The notes beneath the pieces were generated by a model that saw only the letters and a list, made by a program, of their open reading frames with translations, was not told the DNA's origin and searched no databases. This document shows, in pieces, positions 56,509 through 64,000 of a stretch of DNA of 64,000 bases (its first letter is position 1; every line of letters starts with the position of its first letter). Both the position numbers and the translations under genes were made by a program. Source of the stretch: Niastella sp. (lineage in GTDB: Bacteria; Bacteroidota; Bacteroidia; Chitinophagales; Chitinophagaceae); assembly GCA_017744515.1 (NCBI GenBank), contig JAGIBF010000017.1, forward strand, positions 115,832-179,831, written 5' to 3'.

Positions 56509-57336
56509 TTATGCCATTACAGAAACCATATCCAGCACTACATCGCCCAACTGCTGATCGCCTTCAATGCTAACATACCGCAACACGTCCTGCCGCCTCC
56601 AGCTTTTAGAAAACAACTTCCATGCAATGCTGCCATCGATGGTTGTATGAGCGGCAGGAGAGGAATCGGGCTTTTGAACAAGCTCCCAGCCTGCAGCCTT
56701 TTTCATCAGGTACCAATCGCCCCTACCTTCACCAGTAAGTGTAAACTGCAAAAAGGTACCTTCTGAGGCCGGCGTATCACGATAAGTAAAAGGTAGCGCC
56801 CGCATAAAGGTATCGAGAAAAGGATGATATAATTCCGCGGTCATAATGCCCGGCTTATTCACCGCATCACGAATCTGCTGTTGGTGGTGCCACTTCTCCG
56901 TGTATTCACGCGCAATGTGGAACCAGTTGGCCGATACAGCCTCGCCAGCCCAGCCAACAGAAAAGAGGGCACTGGCAGTAGGATCGAGCGTAGCCATATA
57001 GGCGCTTGCCCTGGCACAATACTCTTCCAGCAGGTCGGTCAACACGGCCGGGCTAAGCCGTTTACAAGAGGCCACCCAATCGGCATTCACCCGGTTGAGA
57101 TAATCGATCAGATCTTGAGAAGATTGAATATTGCCCGGAGGGTCACCGAAATAACCATCCCGGGCAATAGACAACGTACGCAAATGCGTATCCAAAATAT
57201 GGGAAGCTACATCCTTTACGGTCCACAGTTTTGCCACCGTAGGCCGGTTCCATTCCTCCGGCGTCAGCGACCGCAGCAACTCGATCAGCTTTTGGTCCAG
57301 CACCGGAAAAAGATGTATCGTTTCAATCACATTCAT
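56509..57336 (-). CDS. Maleylpyruvate isomerase / DinB-like family protein
   Basis: A 275-aa protein. LRSLTPEEWNRPTVAKLWTVKDVASHILDTH is a DinB/maleylpyruvate-isomerase N-terminal four-helix bundle with one of its metal-ligand His; further His are in FHIAREYTEKWHHQQQIR. The family includes thiol-dependent isomerases (mycothiol in actinobacteria, bacillithiol elsewhere). The C-terminal ~90 residues are a separate small domain (AHTTIDGSIAWKLFSKSW). The thiol cofactor here is unknown. Confidence 0.83.
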   Translation of the reverse strand: MNVIETIHLFPVLDQKLIELLRSLTPEEWNRPTVAKLWTVKDVASHILDTHLRTLSIARDGYFGDPPGNIQSSQDLIDYLNRVNADWVASCKRLSPAVLTDLLEEYCARASAYMATLDPTASALFSVGWAGEAVSANWFHIAREYTEKWHHQQQIRDAVNKPGIMTAELYHPFLDTFMRALPFTYRDTPASEGTFLQFTLTGEGRGDWYLMKKAAGWELVQKPDSSPAAHTTIDGSIAWKLFSKSWRRQDVLRYVSIEGDQQLGDVVLDMVSVMA

Positions 57337-57344
57337 ATCTATTT

Positions 57345-57366
57345 GTCAGGCTGAGCCTGTCGAAGC
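57345..57366. repeat. REP-like palindromic element, variant stem
   Basis: GTCAGGCTGAGCCTGTCGAA followed by GC, between the maleylpyruvate-isomerase-like and M14 genes. The stem is AGGCT/AGCCT instead of CCCT/AGGG while GAGC..GTCGA is kept. Confidence 0.65.
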
Positions 57367-57373
57367 CTCTCCA

Positions 57374-59122
57374 CTACTTACTCCTGCTAACCAATCCCCC
57401 CTTCTTACTATCCACACTGATCGTATACTTCCCGCTGCCCTGCACAATCCACCGTACGGTAACAGTACTTTGACCACCAATATTAGCCACCTCGATAGTT
57501 GCAGGATTGGTCTGCTGTTCTGTGGTGATATTCAGATCACGGTTGTCAACCACCATGCTTGCCAATACCTTCGGACCACTTAGGCTGATATAATCTGGCC
57601 GCTCGATCTTGAATTTCAAATCCTGGCTGGCATGTGTAGGGATGATACGTTCATTGGCAACCACCGCAGTGATCTCACGCAAACCATCACCCAGGTCTTT
57701 TTCAGCAATAGAGTCGATAGACAACTTCGGCGTTTGATAACAATGGAAGATACTGAACGACATATTGCGATGCGCATCACTCTCCATTAAGAAGCCAGGG
57801 TGCATGCGGCCAAAGTTCTTCTTGAACCCACCGATCTCGATCTTGCCATATTGAGGATGGTTGTATTCATGCCATTCTACAAAAGCATCCTTGAACAACA
57901 GGTAACGGTCAAACTGATAAGAAGGGTCCACTCCGGAATTGTCATCATCATTGCCCTTGTTGAACATCAGGTAAGAAGTCCACAACTCATTAGAGAAAGT
58001 ATAAATCCCCCGGCCACCATAAAACCAGTCAAGCTCACCACCATAGGCAGAATAAAGATCTTTATAAACGACTAAGTAGCGATAACCAGGCAGCAACTCT
58101 TCCCCCTTCTTGCCCAGCACATCATAAATACGGACATCATTGGCATTATAAGTGCCAACATCCTCCTGGCCACCAGGACCACGAAGGATCATGCCACCGG
58201 AGTTGTGATAAGACTGTGCAGCAGCGATATTGGGATGCTTCATCACAAACTCCATCACAGCCCTGTTTTCAGGCAAAGAGAAAGGATATTTATAAGCACC
58301 ACCCTGAATATAGTTAGGCTGCCATCCCCATCCCCAGTCACGGTTAGGGTCATATTCAAAAGTATAACCATCTTCATTGACGAGACCATCACCATCGTTG
58401 TCGATGCCTTCCTGGCCGAGCAATTCATAGTCACCCTTTTCTTCAGGACCCACCTGCACCATTCGGCGTGGGTCTTTCGGATCCTGCTTCCAGCGGCCAT
58501 TGGGATTTTTGCGGCGCATCATCACGATATGGCCATCCTTGTCGAGGTCGTCGTAGCCATCTTCATCCACGGCGCCGTCACGGTCATTGTCTACAGGAAT
58601 GAGGCCCGAACGGGGAGAACTGGCAGTGTTGGCCTCATGGAAGAAGTTGTCCCGTGCATCGGGGTTGATGGTAGGAACAATATAAAAAGTCTTATCGGCC
58701 AGCAACTCCTGGATGTACTTCACGTCACCAAACGATTCAGTAAGATACCATGCAGTGTACAGCGCAAACTCACTGCCCTGCACTTCATTCGAGTGAATAT
58801 TACCATCGATATACATAGCAGGCTTGCGATTCACATCGCCACCCTTTTTGAAATCACTGATGGTCATACACCACAGATCACGACCCTGATAAGATTTGCC
58901 GATGGACTCCAGCTTGCAGAGATCAGGATGCGCAGCAGCGATCTTCTTACAGATGTCAGAAATACCAGCATGATCATTATACCTGTTCCAGCTCATAGGC
59001 ACTTTAGGATTCACCGGACTGCCGGCGCCTTTAAATACCTGATTGGGCTGTTGCGCCTGCGCGGTCATGCCGGCCACTACAGCAGCACAAGAAAAAATAA
59101 AAGCGTTTATATTGAGTTTCAT
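57374..59122 (-). CDS. M14 family zinc carboxypeptidase (active-site complete)
   Basis: A 582-aa secreted protein with signal peptide (MKLNINAFIFSCAAVVAGMTAQAQ). The M14 zinc motif is GNIHSNE, with H110 and E113; the third ligand is H306 in QSYHNSGG and the catalytic Glu is E379 in TFSNELW. NPDARD is the substrate-carboxylate region. An acidic insert with DNDRDG and DLDKDG loops (~178-197) looks calcium-binding. The C-terminal ~100 residues are a beta-sandwich. It removes C-terminal residues from peptides outside the cytoplasm. Its paralogue ends 12 bp upstream in the same transcript. Confidence 0.9.
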   Translation of the reverse strand: MKLNINAFIFSCAAVVAGMTAQAQQPNQVFKGAGSPVNPKVPMSWNRYNDHAGISDICKKIAAAHPDLCKLESIGKSYQGRDLWCMTISDFKKGGDVNRKPAMYIDGNIHSNEVQGSEFALYTAWYLTESFGDVKYIQELLADKTFYIVPTINPDARDNFFHEANTASSPRSGLIPVDNDRDGAVDEDGYDDLDKDGHIVMMRRKNPNGRWKQDPKDPRRMVQVGPEEKGDYELLGQEGIDNDGDGLVNEDGYTFEYDPNRDWGWGWQPNYIQGGAYKYPFSLPENRAVMEFVMKHPNIAAAQSYHNSGGMILRGPGGQEDVGTYNANDVRIYDVLGKKGEELLPGYRYLVVYKDLYSAYGGELDWFYGGRGIYTFSNELWTSYLMFNKGNDDDNSGVDPSYQFDRYLLFKDAFVEWHEYNHPQYGKIEIGGFKKNFGRMHPGFLMESDAHRNMSFSIFHCYQTPKLSIDSIAEKDLGDGLREITAVVANERIIPTHASQDLKFKIERPDYISLSGPKVLASMVVDNRDLNITTEQQTNPATIEVANIGGQSTVTVRWIVQGSGKYTISVDSKKGGLVSRSK

Positions 59123-59134
59123 AAATAGTCAGAT

Positions 59135-60772
59135 TTAGAGAGTGATGTTAGTAGTAGCAGAACCAGTAGTCGGGCTGCCAGCTTCAATAGTTACCTTGCC
59201 ACTGCCTTTGATAAGCCAGGTAAGCTGTTGAGAGCTCAGCCCTTCCAGCGTATTCAACAGTTGAACCTTACGACCGCTGATCACAGATTGATTACCGGTA
59301 GTATTAACCTTCACCTGAATACGTTTGATCCAGTAACTCCTTTCACCCAGCTTGGTATGAGAGGCCAGCAAACCCTTGTTGGCTACTTCGAGCGTGACAC
59401 GGGTAAGACCATTACCCAGCTTTTCTGTTTTCACGTTCAGTATGTCAAGCTCAGGCTGATAAGCAGCCAGCCTTACCACAAAATCAGTATGCTTCTTTAC
59501 AATATCAGCAACGAACTTGAAAGGAGGATTGATCAATACAAAAGGATCGAGGCCACCCACTTCCACGGTCTTGCCGGCAAAGTCTGGATGCGGCACTGCC
59601 TTCCATTCAGTAAAAGAATTGGTAATACCCTGTTGAGCAGCCCAGCGCAAATAGTTGGCTGTTGGATCATCAACCGATAAAGCCTTTTCCTTTTTAGCAG
59701 TATCAGGTTTAGCCTTGGGCACAAACCAGCCGGGCGTACTAAAGCTATAACGCGCATAATGATAATAACCCCAGGAAAGGAAGTCGCCACCCGCAGGCGT
59801 TGTTTTAGGCGCATCCTTCATGTTGGTTACCTTGTTATATAACTCAGAAACAAGTGAATTGGCCTTGGCGTCAGCTTCGAGGTAGCCAGCCACAATACGT
59901 TGATTGGCGGCGCCGGCATTATAAGCCACAGGAGTAGAAAGGTTGTTGTTGCTGCCAAAGCTGATCAATGCATACACATTAGGCAGATCAAACAACACAT
60001 CGGCAATAGCCCTTGACTCTTTTTCAGATACGGGAAATTCACCAGCACCTTGAGAAAAAGAAGGATGCTTGTAGGTGAAACTCTTATTGAACCACACGCC
60101 ACCTTCACCATCTTCATTAAATTGGCCATCCTTGTCATTATCGATACCCTCACTCAAAAGCAGGTAAGTACCCTTTTCACCCTTGGAAGCATCAGTCTTG
60201 ATCAACACACGCGCATCATCAGGATGCGGCCTGTAATTACCGAGCGGCGAAGGTATCCGTATCCAGGAGATTTTGCCATTGCCATCGAGGTCATCATAAT
60301 CATCCTCATTCACTTTGCCATCGCGGTCATCGTCGGTCTCGGTGGCGTTGCCTTGACGCTCGTATTTGAGCTTGGCAAAAAATTGCTCCGTCGCATCGGG
60401 GCTCATATTAGGAAATACGTAAAAAGTGGTCTTGCTCAGTAAAGCCTTGATGCTGTCGGTACCACTGCCCTTCAGCAGGTCCTCGGCAAAACCGATGGCC
60501 AGCTCGGTACCCAGCAGGTGACTCCCTTCCACGCCACCCACTATGGCGATGGCAGGTTTGGAGGCGGTGCTTCCGCTGCCGATGGTGATCATCCAGGCAT
60601 CCTTATTACCGGCAGTCTTAACGATAGATTTTACAGTAGCCAGTTGTGGGTACTGCTTGGATAAAGCCTGTACGCGATTAGACAATTGTTGATAATTACT
60701 GTAGTCTTGCTGCGCCTCTGCGGCCAATAGGGGTACTAAGCCACACAGCAGAGCAATAAGAGATTTTCTCAT
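59135..60772 (-). CDS. M14-like paralogue with altered zinc site, probable pseudoenzyme
   Basis: A 545-aa protein with signal peptide (MRKSLIALLCGLVPLLAAEAQ). It shares the architecture of the downstream M14 enzyme, including the acidic loops (DDDRDG, DLDGNG), and aligns with it without gaps through the zinc site. There the HxxE ligands become E82-x-x-H85 (VEGSHLLG), the third-ligand His becomes Gly273 (SFGSNNN), and the catalytic Glu aligns with Pro347 (SFSTPGW). Classical carboxypeptidase activity is therefore unlikely. A regulatory, substrate-binding or chaperone role for the active partner is plausible. Confidence 0.88.
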   Translation of the reverse strand: MRKSLIALLCGLVPLLAAEAQQDYSNYQQLSNRVQALSKQYPQLATVKSIVKTAGNKDAWMITIGSGSTASKPAIAIVGGVEGSHLLGTELAIGFAEDLLKGSGTDSIKALLSKTTFYVFPNMSPDATEQFFAKLKYERQGNATETDDDRDGKVNEDDYDDLDGNGKISWIRIPSPLGNYRPHPDDARVLIKTDASKGEKGTYLLLSEGIDNDKDGQFNEDGEGGVWFNKSFTYKHPSFSQGAGEFPVSEKESRAIADVLFDLPNVYALISFGSNNNLSTPVAYNAGAANQRIVAGYLEADAKANSLVSELYNKVTNMKDAPKTTPAGGDFLSWGYYHYARYSFSTPGWFVPKAKPDTAKKEKALSVDDPTANYLRWAAQQGITNSFTEWKAVPHPDFAGKTVEVGGLDPFVLINPPFKFVADIVKKHTDFVVRLAAYQPELDILNVKTEKLGNGLTRVTLEVANKGLLASHTKLGERSYWIKRIQVKVNTTGNQSVISGRKVQLLNTLEGLSSQQLTWLIKGSGKVTIEAGSPTTGSATTNITL

Positions 60773-60810
60773 GCAGGAAATTTTAGGGAATAAATATAGC
60801 CCTTTACGCT

Positions 60811-60985
60811 GTCATTTCGAACGAAGCCATCCGCGACTGTAAATAACAATCAGCAACGCGCAGTGAGAAATCTGCTTGCGAAGCAAAGGCATTAGAAGAA
60901 AAGGTATATCGAAGCAAAAGGAATTGCCCGGCCCTTCAGGGCAGGGAGAAAGACACACCCACATTAGGCGGGCTTTAGCCCAATC
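60811..60985 (+). repeat. Composite extragenic repeat (copy 3); fills the 320-bp gap 60773-61092
   Basis: It begins GTCATTTCGAACGAAG, holds GTGAGAAATCTGCTTGCGAA, GGAATTGCCCGG..CAGGGCAGGG and GGGCTTTAGCCC, with a partial duplication of the GAAGCAAA section. The orientation is plus although both flanking genes are minus. Apart from the coaE terminator I see nothing else in this gap. Confidence 0.75.
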
Positions 60986-61001
60986 CATTTTAAGCAAAAA
61001 A

Positions 61002-61025
61002 GCACAGCCTGGTAACGGACTGTGC
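61002..61025 (-). terminator. Terminator downstream of coaE
   Basis: GCACAGCC and GGACTGTGC form a stem around TGGTAAC. On the minus strand TTTTTTGCTT follows. Confidence 0.75.
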
Positions 61026-61092
61026 ATATGCAAAGACATAGATAAGAAGCCCCTGCAACCTGTATCTTGAAACCTGTAACAAATGGTTTGAA

Positions 61093-61680
61093 CTAAGCCA
61101 GGGAAAGTAACTTTTCATGAAGAGATACAACCTGCGGAATAACCGCACGCTGCTCATCATTCACGATCACAAAATCACACAACCGCATTTTGATGACCTG
61201 CTTGATCTGCTTACCCATGCGCGCGATTACTTCCTCACGCGTAATATGGTCCCGTTGCATGGTGCGATGAATACGTAGCGCGTCGGGAGCCGAAACACCA
61301 ATCACATAATCGAGACCGGATTGAGAACCACTTTCGAAGATAATAGCAGCCTCTTTGATAGCGTAAGGAGTAGTTTGCCTTTCCATCCACAGCTCCCCAT
61401 CACGGATGGTAGCGGGATGAACGAGCGAATTGATCAATTCCAGTTTGGCGGGATTATTAAAAACGATACTGCCAAGATATTTACGGTCCAGCTTTCCGTC
61501 GGGGTAGGCGGCAGCGCCAAAATGCTGCGTGATCTGCTCTTTCAGCAGGTCGTCCTCATTCATAAGACGCCTTGCAGCATCATCGGCATAATAGACAGGG
61601 ATGCCCAAAGTTTCAAACACCTTGGCCACCGTGCTCTTGCCGGAACCGATACCGCCTGTAAGACCAATGCGTAAAGCCAT
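61093..61680 (-). CDS. coaE: Dephospho-CoA kinase
   Basis: A 195-aa protein. I chose ATG 61680 (MALRIGLTGGIGSGKSTVAKVF) because the Walker A loop GGIGSGKS should lie at the N-terminus and upstream codons add nothing family-like. GIPVYYADDAARRLM has the substrate-binding Asp pair, and VHPATI and a late IRMQRD-like RTMQRDHITREEV form the lid. It phosphorylates dephospho-CoA with ATP, the last step of coenzyme A synthesis. It lies downstream of yajC and is separated from it by a hairpin. Confidence 0.96.
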   Translation of the reverse strand: MALRIGLTGGIGSGKSTVAKVFETLGIPVYYADDAARRLMNEDDLLKEQITQHFGAAAYPDGKLDRKYLGSIVFNNPAKLELINSLVHPATIRDGELWMERQTTPYAIKEAAIIFESGSQSGLDYVIGVSAPDALRIHRTMQRDHITREEVIARMGKQIKQVIKMRLCDFVIVNDEQRAVIPQVVSLHEKLLSLA

Positions 61681-61700
61681 AAGATGACAAATATAAAAAA

Positions 61701-61724
61701 AGCCGGATGACATGCATCCGGCTT
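61701..61724 (-). terminator. Terminator downstream of yajC
   Basis: AGCCGGATG pairs with CATCCGGCT in a near-perfect palindrome. On the minus strand TTTTTTTATAT follows. It overlaps the leader of coaE, so coaE may have its own promoter or rely on read-through. Confidence 0.82.
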
Positions 61725-61750
61725 ATATAATATTACATTAACGCAATCAC

Positions 61751-62086
61751 TTATTTCGTAGCAGCAGCGTCCCGCTTATTGATGTTGTTAGTCCACTCAA
61801 CAGAAATAGCGCTCTTTTCTATTTTGATGTAGCTACCAGGGCTGGTTTCCAGATCGATAGTGCCATCTTCATTTACCTTATTGATCTTACCGTGGATACC
61901 GGCAATAGTAACAATCCTTTCACCCTTTTGCAAATTCTCCTGGAATTGCTTGGCCAGCTTGGCCTTTTTAGCTTGCGGACGGATCATGAACAACCAGAAA
62001 ATAAGGATCATACCACCCAGCAGAACGAGTTGCAAGGTACCGCCACCTGCACCCTGTGCCTGTAATAAAACAACTAAAGATGTCAT
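61751..62086 (-). CDS. yajC: Preprotein translocase subunit YajC
   Basis: A 111-aa protein with one N-terminal membrane helix (LQLVLLGGMILIFWLFMIRP) and the conserved RPQAKKAKLAKQFQENLQKGERIVT, then GIHGKINKVNEDGTIDLE. YajC joins SecDF in the inner membrane to assist Sec-dependent secretion. It lies 92 bp after the DUF1573 gene in the nusB cluster. Confidence 0.96.
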   Translation of the reverse strand: MTSLVVLLQAQGAGGGTLQLVLLGGMILIFWLFMIRPQAKKAKLAKQFQENLQKGERIVTIAGIHGKINKVNEDGTIDLETSPGSYIKIEKSAISVEWTNNINKRDAAATK

Positions 62087-62178
62087 TTTGTATATCTGTT
62101 TTAAAAATGTTTAAAAATTAACGGACAGGGGCGCAAGATAAGGCAAACGGATAATATAACTCCCGCTTTAAGCAAAGA

Positions 62179-62604
62179 TTACTGCTTGGGCGCCTCTGTA
62201 GGTTTAGGCTTCACCTCTACGGAAAAGTTCAGTTTGTGCTCATCACTGCCTGTATTCGCGTATACTGTCAGCGTCTTATTGTTCATGCCCGGACGACCCT
62301 GACTGTTGAAAGAAGCTTTGATCTCACCCTCTTTGCCGGGAGCGATAGGAGCTTCAGGGCGTTCAGCTACGGTACAGCCACAGCTGGCCTTTACATCCTG
62401 GATCACCAAAGGCTTGTCGCCAGTGTTTTTGAACCGGAAAGAGATGTCTACGATCTGACCTTCATTTACAACACCAACATTCTTCACCGAGTCGATCCAT
62501 TCAATAGAAGTTACATCACCAGGTTTCGGAAGTTCGCTGGCATTACCATTGTTGCATGACCATAGAGCAACAACTGCGAGAATCGAAAAAAGAAATGTTT
62601 TCAT
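62179..62604 (-). CDS. DUF1573 domain lipoprotein
   Basis: A 141-aa protein with lipoprotein signal (ILAVVALWSC, then NNGNASEL). The DUF1573 core is visible: GQIVDISFRFKNTGDKPLVI, VKASCGCTVAE and PGKEGEIKASFNSQGRPG, an Ig-like fold with the conserved CGC motif. The function is unknown. Its position between nusB and yajC is frequent in Bacteroidota as I recall, and suggests envelope or secretion-related duty. Confidence 0.9.
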   Translation of the reverse strand: MKTFLFSILAVVALWSCNNGNASELPKPGDVTSIEWIDSVKNVGVVNEGQIVDISFRFKNTGDKPLVIQDVKASCGCTVAERPEAPIAPGKEGEIKASFNSQGRPGMNNKTLTVYANTGSDEHKLNFSVEVKPKPTEAPKQ

Positions 62605-62650
62605 TTGGAAAAGTTTTTATCAAAACTATTAACAGCACATTACTGCTGCG

Positions 62651-63577
62651 TTAAGAAGGTTTAAAAGCTACCTTATGCATCTTGTCATCCTTCACCAGGT
62701 CCTTATGAATATTATCCAGGATACCATTCACAAACTGACCACTCTGCGGCGTACTATATTCCTTCGCCAGGTCGATATATTCATTAATCGTAACCTTGGG
62801 CGGGATGGTTTCAAAATAAAGGAACTCACATACACCCATCCGCATCAGGATCATATCCAGCACAGCGATCCGTTCGGGGTCCCAGTTCTTCAGCTTGGGC
62901 TTGATGTATTCCATCGTTACCTCTTTCTTCTCCAGCACAGTTTCCAGTAAGCCCTTGCCAAACTGCCATTTTTCGCGGCTGATCAGCTCCTGGAAGTTGA
63001 AACTGGCCGGTTTGTTCAGGAAATTCTGCACCAGCAGGCGCAGCATGTCGGCATCATCATCCCAGTTGGTGAAGATCTCTTCAACATAACTGGTAAAAGC
63101 CTCATTGGGAAGCAGTAACTCATTAAAAATAAATTCCAGAATAGCCTTCTCTTCTTTCTTATCCCTGCCGGCTACAGCTATATATTGTTGATACCTGTCG
63201 GTCTCAACCAGCTGATGATACATTTTGCGCAACAGTTCGGGATTGTCCTGCAGCTCGGGGCGGGTTTCCTTTACAGCTTTCTGATAGGAGGGGTGCTCCA
63301 GGATCTTCCAAAGCAGCTCGTTGCCGGCCAACTTAATATTTACGTTTAGGTCTTCCTTGGAGGGGAGGTGCTTGCTGGCACGGTTGCGGGAATCGATCTC
63401 AGCATAGCGGGCCACTTCAGTAAGCGAGTGGATTAGAAATACAAAAAGTTCGTGAGTGTGGTCAAAATGTTTCTGAAGTAATTTAAAAGGGTCGTTCGGC
63501 TTTTCGGTGACTTCCTGGCTTTCCACAGAATAGAGTGCCTGCATTACCTTCACACGGATGTTTCTTCTACTGATCAT
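62651..63577 (-). CDS. nusB: Transcription antitermination factor NusB (long Bacteroidota form)
   Basis: A 308-aa protein. SRRNIRVKVMQALYSVES is the NusB N-terminus, and the C-terminal NusB half has WDPERIAVLDMILMRMGVCEFL, PPKVTINEYIDLAKEYSTPQSGQFVNGILDNI. The long helical middle makes it twice the size of E. coli NusB (139 aa), which is usual for this phylum. It binds boxA RNA with NusE to prevent early termination in rRNA operons. It starts the minus-strand cluster nusB, DUF1573 gene, yajC, coaE. Confidence 0.95.
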   Translation of the reverse strand: MISRRNIRVKVMQALYSVESQEVTEKPNDPFKLLQKHFDHTHELFVFLIHSLTEVARYAEIDSRNRASKHLPSKEDLNVNIKLAGNELLWKILEHPSYQKAVKETRPELQDNPELLRKMYHQLVETDRYQQYIAVAGRDKKEEKAILEFIFNELLLPNEAFTSYVEEIFTNWDDDADMLRLLVQNFLNKPASFNFQELISREKWQFGKGLLETVLEKKEVTMEYIKPKLKNWDPERIAVLDMILMRMGVCEFLYFETIPPKVTINEYIDLAKEYSTPQSGQFVNGILDNIHKDLVKDDKMHKVAFKPS

Positions 63578-63703
63578 GCTAAGAGCTTATTTTGAACCGG
63601 CAAAACTAACGGATTTCGGCGGAATAGCGAAGCACGAATGCTGAAATATGAAGTCCAACCATCGACTATTATCCCCAAACCAGTACCCTGCGACGCAAAT
63701 GCC

Positions 63704-64000
63704 CTTTTCAACCTTTCAACATATTAACCTGTCGTGAAGGGGGGTAACATTTAGCTTCTTGCTAGTAGCCATAGTTTATCTGTTTTTTAGATTTTGGTGA
63801 ATTTGGGATCCCCGGCATAAGTGGGCGCCGGGGGGCGGCAAAGGTAAACATATTCTATACCAAACCAGTTTTACAAGTCATTTTTTCAGCTTTGGGAGGA
63901 AAGGGTGGCAGGGTTTGGCGGGGTTGCTGTCACATTTCATTCAGGTTCAATGTCAAAGTTGCAGGTGGTTGACAGGTTAATATGTTGAAAGGTTGAAAAG
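63704..64000. repeat. Perfect 30-bp inverted repeat around ~237 bp of noncoding DNA
   Basis: Arm 63704-63733 begins CTTTTCAACCTTTCAACATA. Arm 63971-64000 is its exact reverse complement and runs to the window edge. The interior has no ORF; it contains a CCCCGGC/GCCGGGG hairpin (63810-63833). The rest of the 423-bp gap after nusB (63578-64000) shows nothing I recognise, apart from the space for the nusB promoter. Confidence 0.85.

Noticed and set aside
61681..61750. A missing YbbR-like gene expected between yajC and coaE
   Set aside because: The gap is only 70 bp and holds just the terminator; nothing coding can fit, so no gene or pseudogene is reported.

Overview
The window reads as a chromosomal segment of a Bacteroidota bacterium, most likely family Chitinophagaceae (Chitinophaga/Niastella-like). 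The reasons are: several secreted proteins ending in a type IX secretion (T9SS) sorting domain; a polysaccharide/chitin/glucan-degrading gene set; SusC-like MG2/plug proteins; the long (308 aa) NusB form; and few Shine-Dalgarno sites. This placement is inference from gene content; no rRNA or tRNA gene was seen.

Layout. 1-1436 (minus): rhodanese, LysE-type exporter and the start of a phytoene-dehydrogenase-like flavoprotein. 1737-6564 (plus): three secreted T9SS proteins in a row, a GH16 beta-glucanase, a GH18 chitinase (these two share a near-duplicate CBM6) and an HExxH metalloprotease-like protein with a beta/gamma-crystallin domain. Together they look like a kit against fungal cell walls. 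6624-9428 (minus): esterase, SGNH hydrolase, S41 peptidase. 9505-15049: a lipoprotein endonuclease/phosphatase-fold enzyme and a 1516-aa surface protein with four tandem MopE-like repeats. 15202-16253: a RES/Xre toxin-antitoxin pair. 16508-23057: T9SS protein, GH20 hexosaminidase, S15-type hydrolase. 23118-28182: NTF2-like protein, glycosylasparaginase, CutC, lipoprotein alpha/beta hydrolase, DUF6624 protein, AraC regulator. 28360-31794: TonB-domain lipoprotein, then pyk and pfkA. 31968-36606: prolyl oligopeptidase, SDR reductase, M15 peptidase, small lipoprotein. 36723-39859: two guanidino-modifying enzymes and OsmC. 40097-48142: MG2 protein, DUF3472 protein, CBM9-like protein, LacI regulator, beta-hydroxyacid dehydrogenase, and a frameshifted small lipoprotein. 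48315-49316: M43 protease.

49412-56113 holds the most striking unit: heme oxygenase, a bacteriophytochrome photosensor that stops after its PHY domain, and a 1521-aa CheB-CheR-PAS-histidine kinase fusion, tightly packed (8-nt overlap, then a 5-nt gap). It looks like a red-light sensory system split over two proteins, with chromophore synthesis encoded in the same operon and no response regulator beside it.

56138-60772 (minus): cupin, maleylpyruvate-isomerase-like protein, and two paralogous M14 carboxypeptidases. The second has its zinc-binding HxxE changed to ExxH and has lost the third zinc ligand and the catalytic Glu. 61093-63577 (minus): core genes coaE, yajC, a DUF1573 lipoprotein and nusB. 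The window ends in a perfect 30-bp inverted repeat around about 237 bp of noncoding DNA.

Intergenic spaces carry several families of short palindromic repeats (GAGC..GTCGAA elements, GGGCTTTAGCCC composites, CTGTATTCTG palindromes) and about ten recognisable hairpin terminators. No CRISPR array, prophage or insertion sequence was found.
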